Origin: Gallionellaceae bacterium
GTDB lineage: Bacteria; Pseudomonadota; Gammaproteobacteria; Burkholderiales; Thiobacillaceae
Reading direction: 5' to 3'
DNA: 64,000 bases
Assembly (NCBI GenBank): GCA_028714735.1
Contig: JAQTLU010000014.1
Location: 17,991-81,990, forward strand
Made by a program: the position numbers and the translations under genes. Below the pieces are notes generated by a model that saw only the letters and a list, made by a program, of their open reading frames with translations, ran no database searches and was not told the origin of the DNA. Of the stretch, positions 8,870 through 17,959 are shown in pieces. Each line of letters starts with the position of its first letter. Position 1 is the first letter of the stretch.

Positions 8870-9927
8870 TGCCCCCTCAAAAACGATCTGCCGAAAATCG
8901 CGGCCTACCAGCTCGGTGGGCGCGTAAGCATGGCGCCTACTATTACCTGCCGCCGCCCGAGTTGCGCACACAGTGGGACGGCAAATCATGGTTCCGGCTG
9001 GGCAGCACTCTGCCGGAAGCCTATAAGGTATGGGCCGAGCGGATAGCCGCGCCGGAGCGCATCACCACGATTGGCTCTCTGCTCGACCGTTATCTGTTGG
9101 AGGTAGTGCCGGCCAAGGCCGCTAAGACCGCGACCGAGAATGTCCGACACATCACCACGCTACGCCCTGTCTTCGGCGGAATGGCCCTGGGAGACCTGGA
9201 GCCACAACATGTATACCAATATGTCGACAAGCGTACAGCCAAGACAGCCGCAAAACGCGAGGTAGAGGTACTCAGCCACGCCATGAGCAAGGCCGTCCAG
9301 TGGGGCCTGATCAAGGCCAACCCACTAACCGGCCAGGTCCGGCTTTCTAAATCCGCACCCAGAACTCGCTATGTCGAGGATTGGGAATTAGTCGAGGTGA
9401 TGAACCTGACGCCGCGCAAACGCAAGGGCAGCGTCGGGATGATCCAGACCTATCTACGTCTCAAAATGCTGACCGGACTGCGCCAGCGCGACCTGTTGCT
9501 GTTGACGGTATCCGACTGCAAGGAAGATGGTATCCACGTCACCCCGAGCAAAACGAGGAAATCCAGCGGCAAGCGCATCATTTACGCATGGACGCCTGAA
9601 TTATCCTCGGCAGTTGAAGCCGCAAAGGAAGTCCGTCCAGCCCTGTCGCCTTACCTGTTCTGCAATCGATATGGCGCCGGTTTTGTAGACGAGGCCACCG
9701 GCACGGCAGGTGATTGGAATAACCTCTGGCAGAACTTTATGGTCAGGGTGTTGAAGGAAACTAAAGTCACCGAGCGGTTCACCGAACACGACCTGCGCGC
9801 CAAAGTCGGCAGCGATGCCGAGAGCCTGGAAAGGGCCCGGCAATTGCTGGCCCATGCCGACACAAAGATAACCGAGCGGTTTTATCGTCGGAAACCCGAG
9901 CTTATCAAACCGGCTGGAAGTGTCTAA
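8869..9927 (+). CDS. Tyrosine recombinase / site-specific integrase of the ICE
   Basis: 352 residues from the ATG overlapping the upstream stop. The N-terminal DNA-arm region and SAM-like core-binding domain (about 60-160) precede the catalytic domain. Visible catalytic residues are Arg in LTGLRQRD, His and Arg in TEHDLRAK, His in LLAHADTK and the nucleophilic Tyr in TERFYRRK. It lies about 110 bp from the 3' end of tRNA-Val and points toward it, the usual arrangement for an integrase using that tRNA as attachment site. The second attachment copy must lie left of the window. Confidence 0.92.
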   Translation: MPPQKRSAENRGLPARWARKHGAYYYLPPPELRTQWDGKSWFRLGSTLPEAYKVWAERIAAPERITTIGSLLDRYLLEVVPAKAAKTATENVRHITTLRPVFGGMALGDLEPQHVYQYVDKRTAKTAAKREVEVLSHAMSKAVQWGLIKANPLTGQVRLSKSAPRTRYVEDWELVEVMNLTPRKRKGSVGMIQTYLRLKMLTGLRQRDLLLLTVSDCKEDGIHVTPSKTRKSSGKRIIYAWTPELSSAVEAAKEVRPALSPYLFCNRYGAGFVDEATGTAGDWNNLWQNFMVRVLKETKVTERFTEHDLRAKVGSDAESLERARQLLAHADTKITERFYRRKPELIKPAGSV

Positions 9928-9994
9928 CAAGCGCCCTGACGCCCCAATAAAAACAAGGACTTGCGCATGTATTTTTTCAAAATAATTAGACAAG

Positions 9995-10030
9995 AAAAAA
10001 GCCCCAAGTCATTGAAACTTGGGGCTTTTA
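9995..10030. terminator. Bidirectional rho-independent terminator between integrase and tRNA-Val
   Basis: Arms AAAAAGCCCCAAGT and ACTTGGGGCTTTT enclose a 7-nt loop, with A- and T-runs on opposite sides, so it can end transcripts from both strands. It lies directly after the tRNA-Val 3' end on the minus strand. Confidence 0.85.
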
Positions 10031-10033
10031 TGG

Positions 10034-10108
10034 TGGTGGGCGGTACTGGGTTCGAACCAGTGGCTTCCACCGTGTGAAGGTGGCACTCTACCGCTGAGTT
10101 AACCGCCC
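10034..10108 (-). tRNA. tRNA-Val (anticodon CAC)
   Basis: Cloverleaf read on the minus strand: acceptor arms GGGCGGT/ACCGCCC, D arm with AGCGGTA loop, anticodon stem CCACC/GGTGG with loop TTCACAC (anticodon CAC), T loop TTCGAAC, and an encoded CCA end. It is the probable integration target of the ICE, because the integrase lies on its 3' side. Confidence 0.95.
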
Positions 10109-10212
10109 AAGAGCCGCGCATTTTAATGAGGCGGCCCGATCCGGTCAAAGGCTTTTTCCGGAGACCGCCGCATCCAGTAGAATGCCTTCCTTTGGCACCT
10201 TATCTCATCGTC

Positions 10213-11622
10213 ATGATCCGCACCCGATTCGCCCCCTCGCCCACCGGTTACCTGCACATCGGCGGCGCCCGCACGGCCCTGTTTTCCTGGGCCTACGCCC
10301 GCAAACACGGCGGCCAGTTCGTCCTGCGCATCGAGGATACCGACCAGGAACGCTCGACCCAGGCCTCGGAGCAGGCCATCCTGGATGGCCTGAAGTGGCT
10401 GGGGATCGATTGGGATGAAGGCCCGTTCTACCAGATGGAGCGGCTGGAGCGTTACAAGACGGTCGCCGAACAACTGCTCGCCGAGGGCAAGGCCTATTAC
10501 TGCTATGCCAGCAAGGACGAGCTCGACGCCATGCGCGAGGGCCAGCGCGCGCGCGGCGAGAAGCCCCGCTACGACGGCCGCTGGCGGCCCGAGGACGGCA
10601 AGGAACTGCCCGAGCCTCCGGCCGGGGTGACGCCGGTGATCCGGTTCAAGACCCCGGGCACGGGCGAGATCACCTTCAATGACCTGATCAAGGGTCCGAT
10701 CACGGTCGCCAACAGCGAACTCGACGACCTCGTGATCATGCGCGGCGACGGCGTGCCGACCTACAACTTCGGCGTCGTCATCGACGACTGGGACATGGGC
10801 ATCACCCACTGCATCCGGGGCGACGACCACGTCAACAACACGCCGCGCCAGATCAACATACTGCACGCCCTGGCCGCGCCGGTGCCCTTCTACGCCCACG
10901 TGCCGATGATCCTCGGCCACGACGGCGAGCGCCTGTCCAAGCGCCACGGCGCGGTGTCGGTGCTGCAATACCAGGAAGACGGCTACCTGCCCGAGGCGCT
11001 GATGAACTACCTGTCCCGGCTGGGTTGGGGTCATGGCGATGCCGAGAAGTTCTCCAGCGCGGAATTCGTCGAATGGTTCGACCTGGCCGGCGTCAGCCAC
11101 GCGCCGGCACGCTTCAACCAGGAGAAGCTGGCCTGGCTGAACCAGCAGTACCTCAAGGAAACCGACGCTGCGCGCCTGGCCGACCTGGTACGGCCGTTCC
11201 TGGCCAGCGCCGCGGTCGACACGACCGGCGGCCCCGACCTGGCCACGCTGATGCCGCTGTTGAAAGAGCGGGTCTCGACCGTCGAGGAACTGGCCGACGC
11301 CGCCCACATCTTCTACCACCACACCCTGCCGGCCGAAGCCGAGGTGAAGGCCAAACTGGAGCCGGCCGCCGTGACCGCCTTCGAGCAGTTGCGCGCCGCC
11401 CTGCCCGAGACCGCCTGGGAAACCGCCGCCTTGAACGCCTTGTTCAAGGACACCGCCAAGGCCAATGGTCTCAAGATGGGCCAGATCGGCATCCCGTTGC
11501 GGCTGGTCCTGTTCGGCACCGCGCAAACCCCGTCCATCGACGCCACCCTGGCCATCCTCGGCCGCGAGGAAACCCTGCGCCGCTTCGATGCCGCCTGGCC
11601 ACAGGCCCGCGCGCTCATCTGA
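10213..11622 (+). CDS. gltX: Glutamyl-tRNA synthetase
   Basis: 469 residues from MIRTRFAPSPTG, normal for the enzyme. It attaches glutamate to tRNA-Glu in the cytoplasm. The class I signature is HIGGAR at residues 16-21 (HIGH equivalent) and the KMSKS-like motif is RLSKRHGA near residue 240. The 87 bp of open frame upstream is not conserved-looking, so the ATG at 10213 is chosen. The C-terminal helical anticodon-binding domain is complete. Confidence 0.97.
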   Translation: MIRTRFAPSPTGYLHIGGARTALFSWAYARKHGGQFVLRIEDTDQERSTQASEQAILDGLKWLGIDWDEGPFYQMERLERYKTVAEQLLAEGKAYYCYASKDELDAMREGQRARGEKPRYDGRWRPEDGKELPEPPAGVTPVIRFKTPGTGEITFNDLIKGPITVANSELDDLVIMRGDGVPTYNFGVVIDDWDMGITHCIRGDDHVNNTPRQINILHALAAPVPFYAHVPMILGHDGERLSKRHGAVSVLQYQEDGYLPEALMNYLSRLGWGHGDAEKFSSAEFVEWFDLAGVSHAPARFNQEKLAWLNQQYLKETDAARLADLVRPFLASAAVDTTGGPDLATLMPLLKERVSTVEELADAAHIFYHHTLPAEAEVKAKLEPAAVTAFEQLRAALPETAWETAALNALFKDTAKANGLKMGQIGIPLRLVLFGTAQTPSIDATLAILGREETLRRFDAAWPQARALI

Positions 11623-11685
11623 TCCCGGACATTTGCATACACTTCCATCATGCCGCAAAACAAGAATAAAACCGCTCAGCACAAG

Positions 11686-12294
11686 ATGAAGTTGATCGCC
11701 TCTCTGACCAGTCCGTTCGCCCGCAAGGTACGCATCGTCGCCGCCGAGAAGCACATCGAGTACGAACTGGTGGTCGACCTGCCCTGGGAACCGGACACCA
11801 AGGTGCCGGAGTACAACCCGCTCGGCAAGGTGCCGGTCTGGGTGTTCGAGGACGGCAAGACCCTGTTCGACTCGCGCGTCATCGTCGAATACCTGGACAG
11901 CGTCAGCCCGGTCGGCCACCTGATCCCGACCGATCCGCGTGCCCGTATCGCCGTCAAGCGCAGCGAAGCCCTCGCCGACGGCATCATCGACGCCGCCGCT
12001 CTGGCCTTCATGGAGCGCAAGCGTCCGGAGCAGCAACAAAGCCCGGAATGGCTTGCCCGGCAACTCGGCAAGGTCGCGGCAGGATTGGCCACCATGAGTG
12101 CCGACATGGGCATGAACAACTGGTGCCAGGGCGATTCCTTCACCCTGGCCGACATCGCCACCGGCTGCGCACTCGGCTACCTGGATTTCCGTTTTCCCGA
12201 ACTCGACTGGCGACGCTCCCAACCTCACCTGTCGGAGTATTTCGACCGCATCATGCAGCGGCCGACCTTCAAGGACACGGTGCCGGTCGGCTAG
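11686..12294 (+). CDS. Glutathione S-transferase family protein (YibF-like)
   Basis: 202 residues. Residues 1-78 form the thioredoxin-like GST domain (MKLIASLTSPFARKVRI, with Ser at the catalytic N-terminal position; cis-Pro in KVPVWV; DSRVIVEYL glutathione contact). Residues about 85-200 form the helical domain (FTLADIATGCALGYL). The short N-terminal domain without extension supports the ATG at 11686 over one 36 bp upstream. It probably conjugates or reduces small electrophiles; the substrate is unknown. It follows gltX closely and may be cotranscribed. Confidence 0.85.
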   Translation: MKLIASLTSPFARKVRIVAAEKHIEYELVVDLPWEPDTKVPEYNPLGKVPVWVFEDGKTLFDSRVIVEYLDSVSPVGHLIPTDPRARIAVKRSEALADGIIDAAALAFMERKRPEQQQSPEWLARQLGKVAAGLATMSADMGMNNWCQGDSFTLADIATGCALGYLDFRFPELDWRRSQPHLSEYFDRIMQRPTFKDTVPVG

Positions 12295-12321
12295 GACTCG
12301 GTGGCCCCGCCGGTCCAGCGC

Positions 12322-13278
12322 TCAGACCACCCACCTTGATCTCGTCATCCAGAAATCGCGCCGGCGCTGCTTGGCCAATATCCTGTCCTTGATCCGTGTC
12401 GGCGCCCCGGACGGCGTGTCGATGGCGACCAGGGCTGCGACGAAGTTGCCTTCCCAAAGCCGGCCGGACTCGACCCGCACCGGATCGGGATGCTCCAGTA
12501 CCCGGCCTATCGTAGGGTTGGTGTTGATCTCGTAGATCTGCGGGGCACCCGATACCAGGGCGAAATCCGCCCGGCCATATTCGACATGGCCGATTTCGAA
12601 GGCCTGGTTCAGGGCATCGGCATAGCGGTTTTCAGCCAGGCCGGCCAATTCCTCCCGATAGAGTTCCGTCCCGGCGACGCCCAACTGGCCGTATTTTGCC
12701 GCCCACTGGTTGTCGTGCACGGCGAGGGTGGGGACCAGCCGGTCGCCGACGCGGAAGGTCGCCAGTTTGCGAAACAGGTTTCCGTGCACAGGCTCGGCAC
12801 AGTATTCGACCACCATGAGATCCCGTTCGGGGTAGCCTGCGTTCACGGCCTTTTCGATCTCAAGCCGCAACTGTCCGGCGTCCTCGATCAGGCCGGTCAA
12901 GGGGCCGCGATGGGCCGACTCGGTACGCAGGAATACCGGCCAGCGATCCACCGACTCGCTCTCGTCGATGCGCCAGACATCGAACCGGTTGATACCGGCC
13001 GACTTGAGCCGTTTCAGGAGGGCATGGCGATGGCATACCCTGGCCGGATCGTTCAGGACACGCTGGCCGTGCGAACGGAGTTCCCGGTAGACATGGGCCG
13101 CAAGTTCCAGCTCCCAAGGGCTGAGGCGGTCCATGTCGGTAAATATCCAGGTCGCGCGCGGCAGGCTGCGCGCGCGCAACAACTTGTCGTACGACCATAT
13201 CCGGATCGCCGGCACGCCGGGAAACGCCACCAGTGTCCGGTGCGTCACCTGCGGCCGAGTCATGACGAAGCAAATCAA
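12322..13278 (-). CDS. ATP-grasp family ligase-like protein
   Basis: 318 residues if the TTG at 13278 is used (GGGGGA lies upstream); an ATG 15 bp inside gives 313. The C-terminal half has ATP-grasp hallmarks: VEYGRADFALV followed by YEINTNPTIG, the Mg-binding Asp/Glu/Asn set, and an earlier LMVVEYCAEP strand with basic residues. ATP-grasp enzymes activate a carboxylate as acyl phosphate and join it to an amine or thiol; in RiPP pathways they form macrolactams or amides. The gene is divergent from a repetitive small-peptide gene that is followed by an HExxH peptide-modification enzyme. A role in tailoring that peptide is inference. Confidence 0.75.
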   Translation of the reverse strand: MICFVMTRPQVTHRTLVAFPGVPAIRIWSYDKLLRARSLPRATWIFTDMDRLSPWELELAAHVYRELRSHGQRVLNDPARVCHRHALLKRLKSAGINRFDVWRIDESESVDRWPVFLRTESAHRGPLTGLIEDAGQLRLEIEKAVNAGYPERDLMVVEYCAEPVHGNLFRKLATFRVGDRLVPTLAVHDNQWAAKYGQLGVAGTELYREELAGLAENRYADALNQAFEIGHVEYGRADFALVSGAPQIYEINTNPTIGRVLEHPDPVRVESGRLWEGNFVAALVAIDTPSGAPTRIKDRILAKQRRRDFWMTRSRWVV

Positions 13279-13391
13279 GCTGGCATCCCCCTTGGACGAC
13301 CCCGCGTCGGGCCTGGATTAATTGACAAGTCTATCGATCGGTGACGAGAATGGCCGCGCCGTTCAATTTTTGCCACCAGGAGGAAAATACC

Positions 13392-13583
13392 ATGCAGAAG
13401 AAAAACATCGACCCGTCCAAGCTGTTCGGCTTCAAAATTCTCGAAGATGCCAAGCAGAGCCAGACCGGTGACGCCGCAAACAGCAAGATTGCCGCCAAGG
13501 TCGGCACGAAGCCCCCTGCCGTCAAACTCGGCAGCAAGATCGGCGGCAAGGTCGGAGTGAAGCCCGTTATCGCATCCGCATAA
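13392..13583 (+). CDS. Small repetitive peptide, candidate RiPP precursor
   Basis: 63 residues with a very strong ribosome binding site (CAGGAGG, 9 bp before the ATG). Residues 1-30 form a charged leader-like part (IDPSKLFGFKILEDA). The C-terminal half is a Gly/Lys/Val/Pro repeat: SKIAAKVGTKP (31-41) and SKIGGKVGVKP (48-58), then a short hydrophobic tail. There is no signal peptide, Cys or known leader motif. A strong terminator directly after the stop suggests it is made in excess over the downstream HExxH enzyme, as precursors often are. A small structural or DNA-binding basic protein is the alternative. Confidence 0.65.
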   Translation: MQKKNIDPSKLFGFKILEDAKQSQTGDAANSKIAAKVGTKPPAVKLGSKIGGKVGVKPVIASA

Positions 13584-13607
13584 TCGCACCGAGCGTACCG
13601 ATACCCG

Positions 13608-13645
13608 AACAAAGGCAGCCGGTCCCGCTGCCTTTGTTCCTTTTT
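13608..13645 (+). terminator. Rho-independent terminator/attenuator after the small peptide gene
   Basis: The 12-bp perfect stem AACAAAGGCAGC/GCTGCCTTTGTT with a 7-nt loop is followed by CCTTTTT. It ends 9 bp before the ATG of the HExxH gene, so that gene is reached only by read-through or by its own weak promoter. Confidence 0.9.
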
Positions 13646-13654
13646 GGCAGCACC

Positions 13655-14656
13655 ATGAACAATTCGGCAGATTTCGATTTCAGCTTCCCGCCGAACGGCC
13701 GCCGCGCCCTGGCGTTCGACCGCAAGGCCCGTGCCTCGCTCGCGGACAGCCTCCAGCATATCGTCGAACAATGTGCCGGTGCCATCCCGTTCGATTCCGC
13801 CAGGATGGCCAGCCTGATCGATGGCCTGAGACAGGGCCGACGCTACCCGCCTTCGCTCTGCGGGGCCTATTTCGAGCTGGCCATGGCGCTGATGGAAGAC
13901 CGCGACCAGGACGCCGCCGGCCTGTTCGCCAGCATCGCCGAGGAACGGCCGATCGATGGCCCGTTCCGGCTGGTCGCCCTGGGCGGCCCTGAAATAGCCC
14001 GCCACACGACGCGCTATACCACCCTGATGGATAGCGACCCCAACACCTCCTTCGCGATGATCCCGCCCGCGCCGGCCACCGAACGCGATTTCCGCACCCG
14101 CTTCGAGCATGGCTACCGGCTGCTGGCCACGGCCATTCCCGAACTCGCCGCCGAATTCGACGCCCTGGTGAGCGAGGTCTGCATGGTGGTCGGCGACCCC
14201 GCCGCGAAGATGCAGTTCGATGGCGGTTCCTCGTACATGCTCTGGGGCGGCCTGTTCCTCAATGCCTCGTCGCACAACAGCGACGTCGCCATGGTCGAGG
14301 TGATCGCCCACGAGAGCGCCCACAGCCTGCTGTTCGGCTATGCCCTGGACGAAGCCCTGGTCAGCAACCCCGACGAGGAACTCTTCAGCTCGCCGCTCCG
14401 TGTCGATCCCAGGCCGATGGATGGCATCTATCACGCCACCTATGTCCTGGCCCGCATGCACTGGGCCATGTCGCGCCTGATCGATTCGGGACGGCTGGAC
14501 GCTGAAGCAAGGGCCGCTGCGGAATCGGCGCGCGCGCTGGACCGGAAGAGTTTCGAGACCGGCTATCAGGTCGTCCGGCAATACGGCCGGCTTACCGACA
14601 CCGGCCAGGCAGTGATGGCCGGGGCGCGCGCCTACATGGATGGCATCTCGGAATAA
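13655..14656 (+). CDS. HExxH-motif putative peptide-modification enzyme (alpha-ketoglutarate-type peptide beta-hydroxylase family)
   Basis: 333 residues from the ATG at 13655; an in-frame TTG 21 bp upstream sits within the terminator stem. The metal motif HESAH is at residues 219-223, inside the family pattern VIAHESAHSLLFG, followed after about 25 residues by a conserved acidic/Arg region (LRVDPRPMDGIYH) and an alpha-helical C-terminus. Databases place such proteins in an HExxH-type peptide modification family, some members of which are regarded as iron/alpha-ketoglutarate peptide beta-hydroxylases. Its place directly after the repetitive peptide gene fits. The substrate assignment is inference. 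Confidence 0.8.
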   Translation: MNNSADFDFSFPPNGRRALAFDRKARASLADSLQHIVEQCAGAIPFDSARMASLIDGLRQGRRYPPSLCGAYFELAMALMEDRDQDAAGLFASIAEERPIDGPFRLVALGGPEIARHTTRYTTLMDSDPNTSFAMIPPAPATERDFRTRFEHGYRLLATAIPELAAEFDALVSEVCMVVGDPAAKMQFDGGSSYMLWGGLFLNASSHNSDVAMVEVIAHESAHSLLFGYALDEALVSNPDEELFSSPLRVDPRPMDGIYHATYVLARMHWAMSRLIDSGRLDAEARAAAESARALDRKSFETGYQVVRQYGRLTDTGQAVMAGARAYMDGISE

Positions 14657-14665
14657 GCGGCCGGC

Positions 14666-15004
14666 TCAGACCTTCTTCAGGAAGCAGGCCTTGAGCATGA
14701 AGCTGCCGGCATCCATCTTGCAGTCGACCTCGTGGTCGCCGCCGACCAGGCGGATGCTCTTGACCTTGGTGCCCTGCTTCAGGGTGATCGAGGAACCCTT
14801 GACCTTGAGGTCCTTGATCAGGACCACGGCATCGCCGTCGGCCAGCACGGTGCCGTTGGCATCCTTGATCACGGCATCGTCCTCGTCGGCCTGGGAGACG
14901 CCGGCCTGGGGCCATTCATGGCCGCAGTCCGGGCAGATGTAGTTGTCGCCGTCGGGATAGGTGTTTTCCATGCCGCAGGTTGGGCAGGCCGGGATGGCAG
15001 TCAT
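14666..15004 (-). CDS. yjdM: PhnA-like zinc-ribbon protein YjdM
   Basis: 112 residues. The N-terminal zinc ribbon has two Cys pairs (CPTCGM and CPDCGHEW), and an SH3-like beta domain follows (VLADGDAVVLIKDLKVKGSS). Despite the historical name PhnA, the family is not shown to break down phosphonates; its role is unknown. It lies just downstream of mnmA, with a 28-bp gap, and could share its transcript. Confidence 0.92.
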   Translation of the reverse strand: MTAIPACPTCGMENTYPDGDNYICPDCGHEWPQAGVSQADEDDAVIKDANGTVLADGDAVVLIKDLKVKGSSITLKQGTKVKSIRLVGGDHEVDCKMDAGSFMLKACFLKKV

Positions 15005-15032
15005 AACGTGCTTTCAAATAGTGGTGAAAAAA

Positions 15033-16103
15033 TCAGGTGATTACGCCGCCGCCGAGACAGACCTCGCCGTCGTACAGCACTGCCGACTGGCCGGGCGTGA
15101 CCGCCCATTGCGGTTCGTCGAAACGTAACGACAGGCGGCCGTCGGCCAGGCGCTCGACCGTGCAGCCGGCGTCCTCCTGGCGATAGCGGGTCTTGGCGGT
15201 GTAGCGGCGGCCGGCCTCGGGGGCGGGGCCGACCCAGGCGAGGTCGTCGGCCTCGAGCCGCTCCGACAGCAGCAGCGGGTGCTCGTGGCCCTGGACCACG
15301 ATCAGTTCATTCCTGGCCATGTCCTTGCCGGCGACGAACCAGGGCACCCCCTCCTCCGCGCCCTTGACGCCGCCGATGCCGAGGCCCTGGCGCTGGCCCA
15401 GGGTGTAATACATCAGGCCCTGATGCTGGCCGACCACGCGGCCTTCGGGCGTACGCATGACGCCGGGCTGGATCGGCATGAAGCGTTGCAGGAATTCGCG
15501 GAACGGCCGCTCGCCGATGAAGCAGATGCCGGTGCTGTCCTTCTTGGCCGCGACCGGCAGGTTGGCGGCGCGGGCGAGCCGGCGCACCTCCGGCTTCTCC
15601 AGGCCGCCGAGCGGAAACAGGGCCTTTTCGATCTGGTGCTGGTTCAGGCGGTGCAGGAAGTAGCTCTGGTCCTTGTTGTGGTCGACCGCCTTGAGCAGGC
15701 GGCGATCCGGCGCTGCGCCGTCGAGGCGGGCATAATGGCCGGTGGCGAGATGGTCGGCGTTCAGGCTCAGGGCATGGTCGAGGAAGGCCTTGAACTTGAT
15801 CTCGGCGTTGCACAGCACGTCCGGGTTGGGCGTGCGGCCGGCCCGGTATTCGGCCAGGAAGTAGCTGAACACGCGCTCCTGGTACTCCTTGGCGAAGTTG
15901 ACCAGTTCGACCTCGATGCCGAGCACCTCGGCGATGGCAAGGACGTCGCGATAGTCCTGGGCGATCGGGCAGTCCTCTTCCAGGTCGTCGGCCTCCCAGT
16001 TCTTCATGAACACGCCGACCACCTCGTGGCCTTCCTGTTTCAGCAACCAGGCGGTGACGGCGGAATCGACGCCGCCCGACAGGCCAACGACGATACGGCT
16101 CAC
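15033..16103 (-). CDS. mnmA: tRNA-specific 2-thiouridylase
   Basis: 356 residues from a GTG start that overlaps the nudJ stop by 4 bp (GTGA). It inserts sulfur at C2 of wobble U34 in tRNAs for Lys, Glu and Gln. Visible motifs are the ATP-pyrophosphatase loop LSGGVDSAV near residue 10, the first catalytic Cys in [12 protein letters not shown] and the second in [10 protein letters not shown]. The C-terminal beta-barrel is present. A longer in-frame extension to 16172 would overlap most of the nudJ end and is not needed. Confidence 0.96.
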   Translation of the reverse strand: MSRIVVGLSGGVDSAVTAWLLKQEGHEVVGVFMKNWEADDLEEDCPIAQDYRDVLAIAEVLGIEVELVNFAKEYQERVFSYFLAEYRAGRTPNPDVLCNAEIKFKAFLDHALSLNADHLATGHYARLDGAAPDRRLLKAVDHNKDQSYFLHRLNQHQIEKALFPLGGLEKPEVRRLARAANLPVAAKKDSTGICFIGERPFREFLQRFMPIQPGVMRTPEGRVVGQHQGLMYYTLGQRQGLGIGGVKGAEEGVPWFVAGKDMARNELIVVQGHEHPLLLSERLEADDLAWVGPAPEAGRRYTAKTRYRQEDAGCTVERLADGRLSLRFDEPQWAVTPGQSAVLYDGEVCLGGGVIT

Positions 16104-16567
16104 TGCAGGAGCGGGAATTCGTTGATCAGGTCGAGCGGGAAACGGCGGCCGGACAGGTAGTCGGCGACGCACTGGTCGACGAAGGGGCTGCGGTGGCGCA
16201 TGCGCGACTCGGCAATCTCATCGGGCGTCATCCAGACCGCGCGCAGGATGCCGGTATCGAGCGAGGCGGTCGGGTCGAAACCGGTCACCGTGCCGGTGAA
16301 GGCGAAGCGCAGATAGGTGCGGTCCTTGGTCGGGTGGCGCCAGTGGTAGATCCCCAGCAGCCCCTCCGGCTCGAAGCGGTGCGCGGTCTCCTCGAACATC
16401 TCGCGTCGCACTGCTGCCAGCAGCGACTCGCCCTCTTCCAGGTGGCCGGCCGGCTGGTTGAACAGGATGCCGCAGTCGGTCTGCTCCTCGACCAGCAGGA
16501 AACGGCCGTCCCGTTCGACCACGGCGGCGACCACCACGTGTGGTTTCCAGATTGTCGAGTCAGTCAT
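16100..16567 (-). CDS. nudJ: NUDIX hydrolase NudJ (thiamin pyrophosphate/nucleotide pyrophosphatase)
   Basis: 155 residues from the ATG that overlaps the rimO stop (ATGA). The NUDIX box is [20 protein letters not shown] with Glu residues in REMFEET. E. coli NudJ precedes mnmA in the same way, which supports the specific name. It hydrolyses nucleoside di/triphosphates and HMP/thiamin pyrophosphates. The substrate here is by family inference. Confidence 0.9.
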   Translation of the reverse strand: MTDSTIWKPHVVVAAVVERDGRFLLVEEQTDCGILFNQPAGHLEEGESLLAAVRREMFEETAHRFEPEGLLGIYHWRHPTKDRTYLRFAFTGTVTGFDPTASLDTGILRAVWMTPDEIAESRMRHRSPFVDQCVADYLSGRRFPLDLINEFPLLQ

Positions 16568-17877
16568 ACCGGCTTCCCCCAAAGATCGTAATCGTCCGAG
16601 CGGGTGATTTTAACCCTTACCAAGTCGCCTGGCTGCAACCCGCGCCCCTGGGCGATGTGGACCACGCCGTCGATCTCAGGGGCATCGGCGTAGGAACGCG
16701 CCACGGCGCGGCCGCCGCCGACCTCATCGACCAGCACGGTCATCTCGCTGCCGATGCGCCGGCGCAGCTTGGCGGCGCTGATGTCGGCCTGGACGTCCAT
16801 GAAGCGGGCCAGGCGGTCCTGTTTCACATCCTCGTCGACCGGATCGGGCAAGGCGTTGGCGGCGGCGCCCTCGACCGGCGAATAGGCGAAGGCGCCGACG
16901 CGGTCGAGCTGCGCCGCTTCCAGGAAATCGAGCAGATCGTCGAAGTCCGCCTCGGTCTCGCCCGGGAAGCCGACGATGAAGGTGCTGCGGATGACTATTT
17001 CAGGGCAGACCTCGCGCCAGCGCTCGATCCTACGCAGGGTGTGCTCGATGTCGCCGGGCCGCTTCATGGCCTTGAGGATGCGCGGGCTGGCGTGCTGGAA
17101 CGGCACGTCGAGGTAGGGCAGCACCTTGCCCCCGGCCATCATGGGGATGACCTCGTCGACGCTGGGATAGGGGTAGACGTAGTGCAGGCGCACCCAGACC
17201 CCCAGTTTGGCCAGTTCCTCGACCAGTTCCTTCATCCGGGTCTTCACCGGGCGGCCGTTCCAGAAGCCGGTGCGGTATTTCACATCGACGCCATAGGCCG
17301 AGGTGTCCTGCGAGATGATCAAGAGTTCCTTCACGCCGGCCTTGGCCAGCGCCTCCGCTTCCGAGAGCACCTCGCCGATCGGCCGGCTGACCAGGTCGCC
17401 GCGCAGGCTGGGGATGATGCAGAAGCTGCAGCGGTGGTTGCAGCCCTCGGAGATCTTCAGCCAGGCGTAGTGGCGTGGCGTCAGCTTGAGGCCGCCGGGC
17501 GGGATCAGGTCGGTATAGGGGTCGTGCGGCCGGGCCAGGTGCTCATGCACCGCCGCCATCACCTCCTCGGTGGCGTGCGGGCCGGTCACCGCCAGGACGC
17601 TGGGGTGGGCCTGCTTGATCACCGATTCGCGCGCACCCAGGCAGCCGGTAACGATGACCTTGCCGTTCTCGCGCAAGGCCTCGCCGATGGTGTCCAGGCT
17701 CTCGGCCACCGCCTCGTCGATGAAGCCGCAGGTGTTGACCACCACCAGGTCGGCGTCGTCGTAGGTCGGCACGATCAGGTAACCCTCGGCCCGGAGCTGG
17801 GTCAGGATGCGCTCGGAGTCGAAGGTGTTCTTCGGGCATCCCAACGAAACGAAGCCGACTTTTCCTATGTTTTTCAT
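16564..17877 (-). CDS. rimO: Ribosomal protein uS12 methylthiotransferase RimO
   Basis: 437 residues, normal length. The N-terminal UPF0004 domain has three cluster Cys ([21 protein letters not shown]). The radical-SAM core has CNHRCSFC near residue 155 and there is a C-terminal TRAM domain. It methylthiolates an Asp of ribosomal protein S12 using two 4Fe-4S clusters. It is first gene of the tightly overlapping rimO-nudJ-mnmA operon. Confidence 0.97.
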   Translation of the reverse strand: MKNIGKVGFVSLGCPKNTFDSERILTQLRAEGYLIVPTYDDADLVVVNTCGFIDEAVAESLDTIGEALRENGKVIVTGCLGARESVIKQAHPSVLAVTGPHATEEVMAAVHEHLARPHDPYTDLIPPGGLKLTPRHYAWLKISEGCNHRCSFCIIPSLRGDLVSRPIGEVLSEAEALAKAGVKELLIISQDTSAYGVDVKYRTGFWNGRPVKTRMKELVEELAKLGVWVRLHYVYPYPSVDEVIPMMAGGKVLPYLDVPFQHASPRILKAMKRPGDIEHTLRRIERWREVCPEIVIRSTFIVGFPGETEADFDDLLDFLEAAQLDRVGAFAYSPVEGAAANALPDPVDEDVKQDRLARFMDVQADISAAKLRRRIGSEMTVLVDEVGGGRAVARSYADAPEIDGVVHIAQGRGLQPGDLVRVKITRSDDYDLWGKPV

Positions 17878-17959
17878 GCTGTTGACTATATCTGTCCAGG
17901 TGGCGCAATGACGCCGTCGGGGCCAAGCCTACCCGTTTCGCGGCCGCCGCTCCACCGGA

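Noticed and set aside
10123..12228. 701-codon open frame antisense to gltX and the GST gene
   Set aside because: It is the mirror of GC-rich coding sequence: it crosses two clear genes on the other strand and has low-complexity His/Asp/Val composition.
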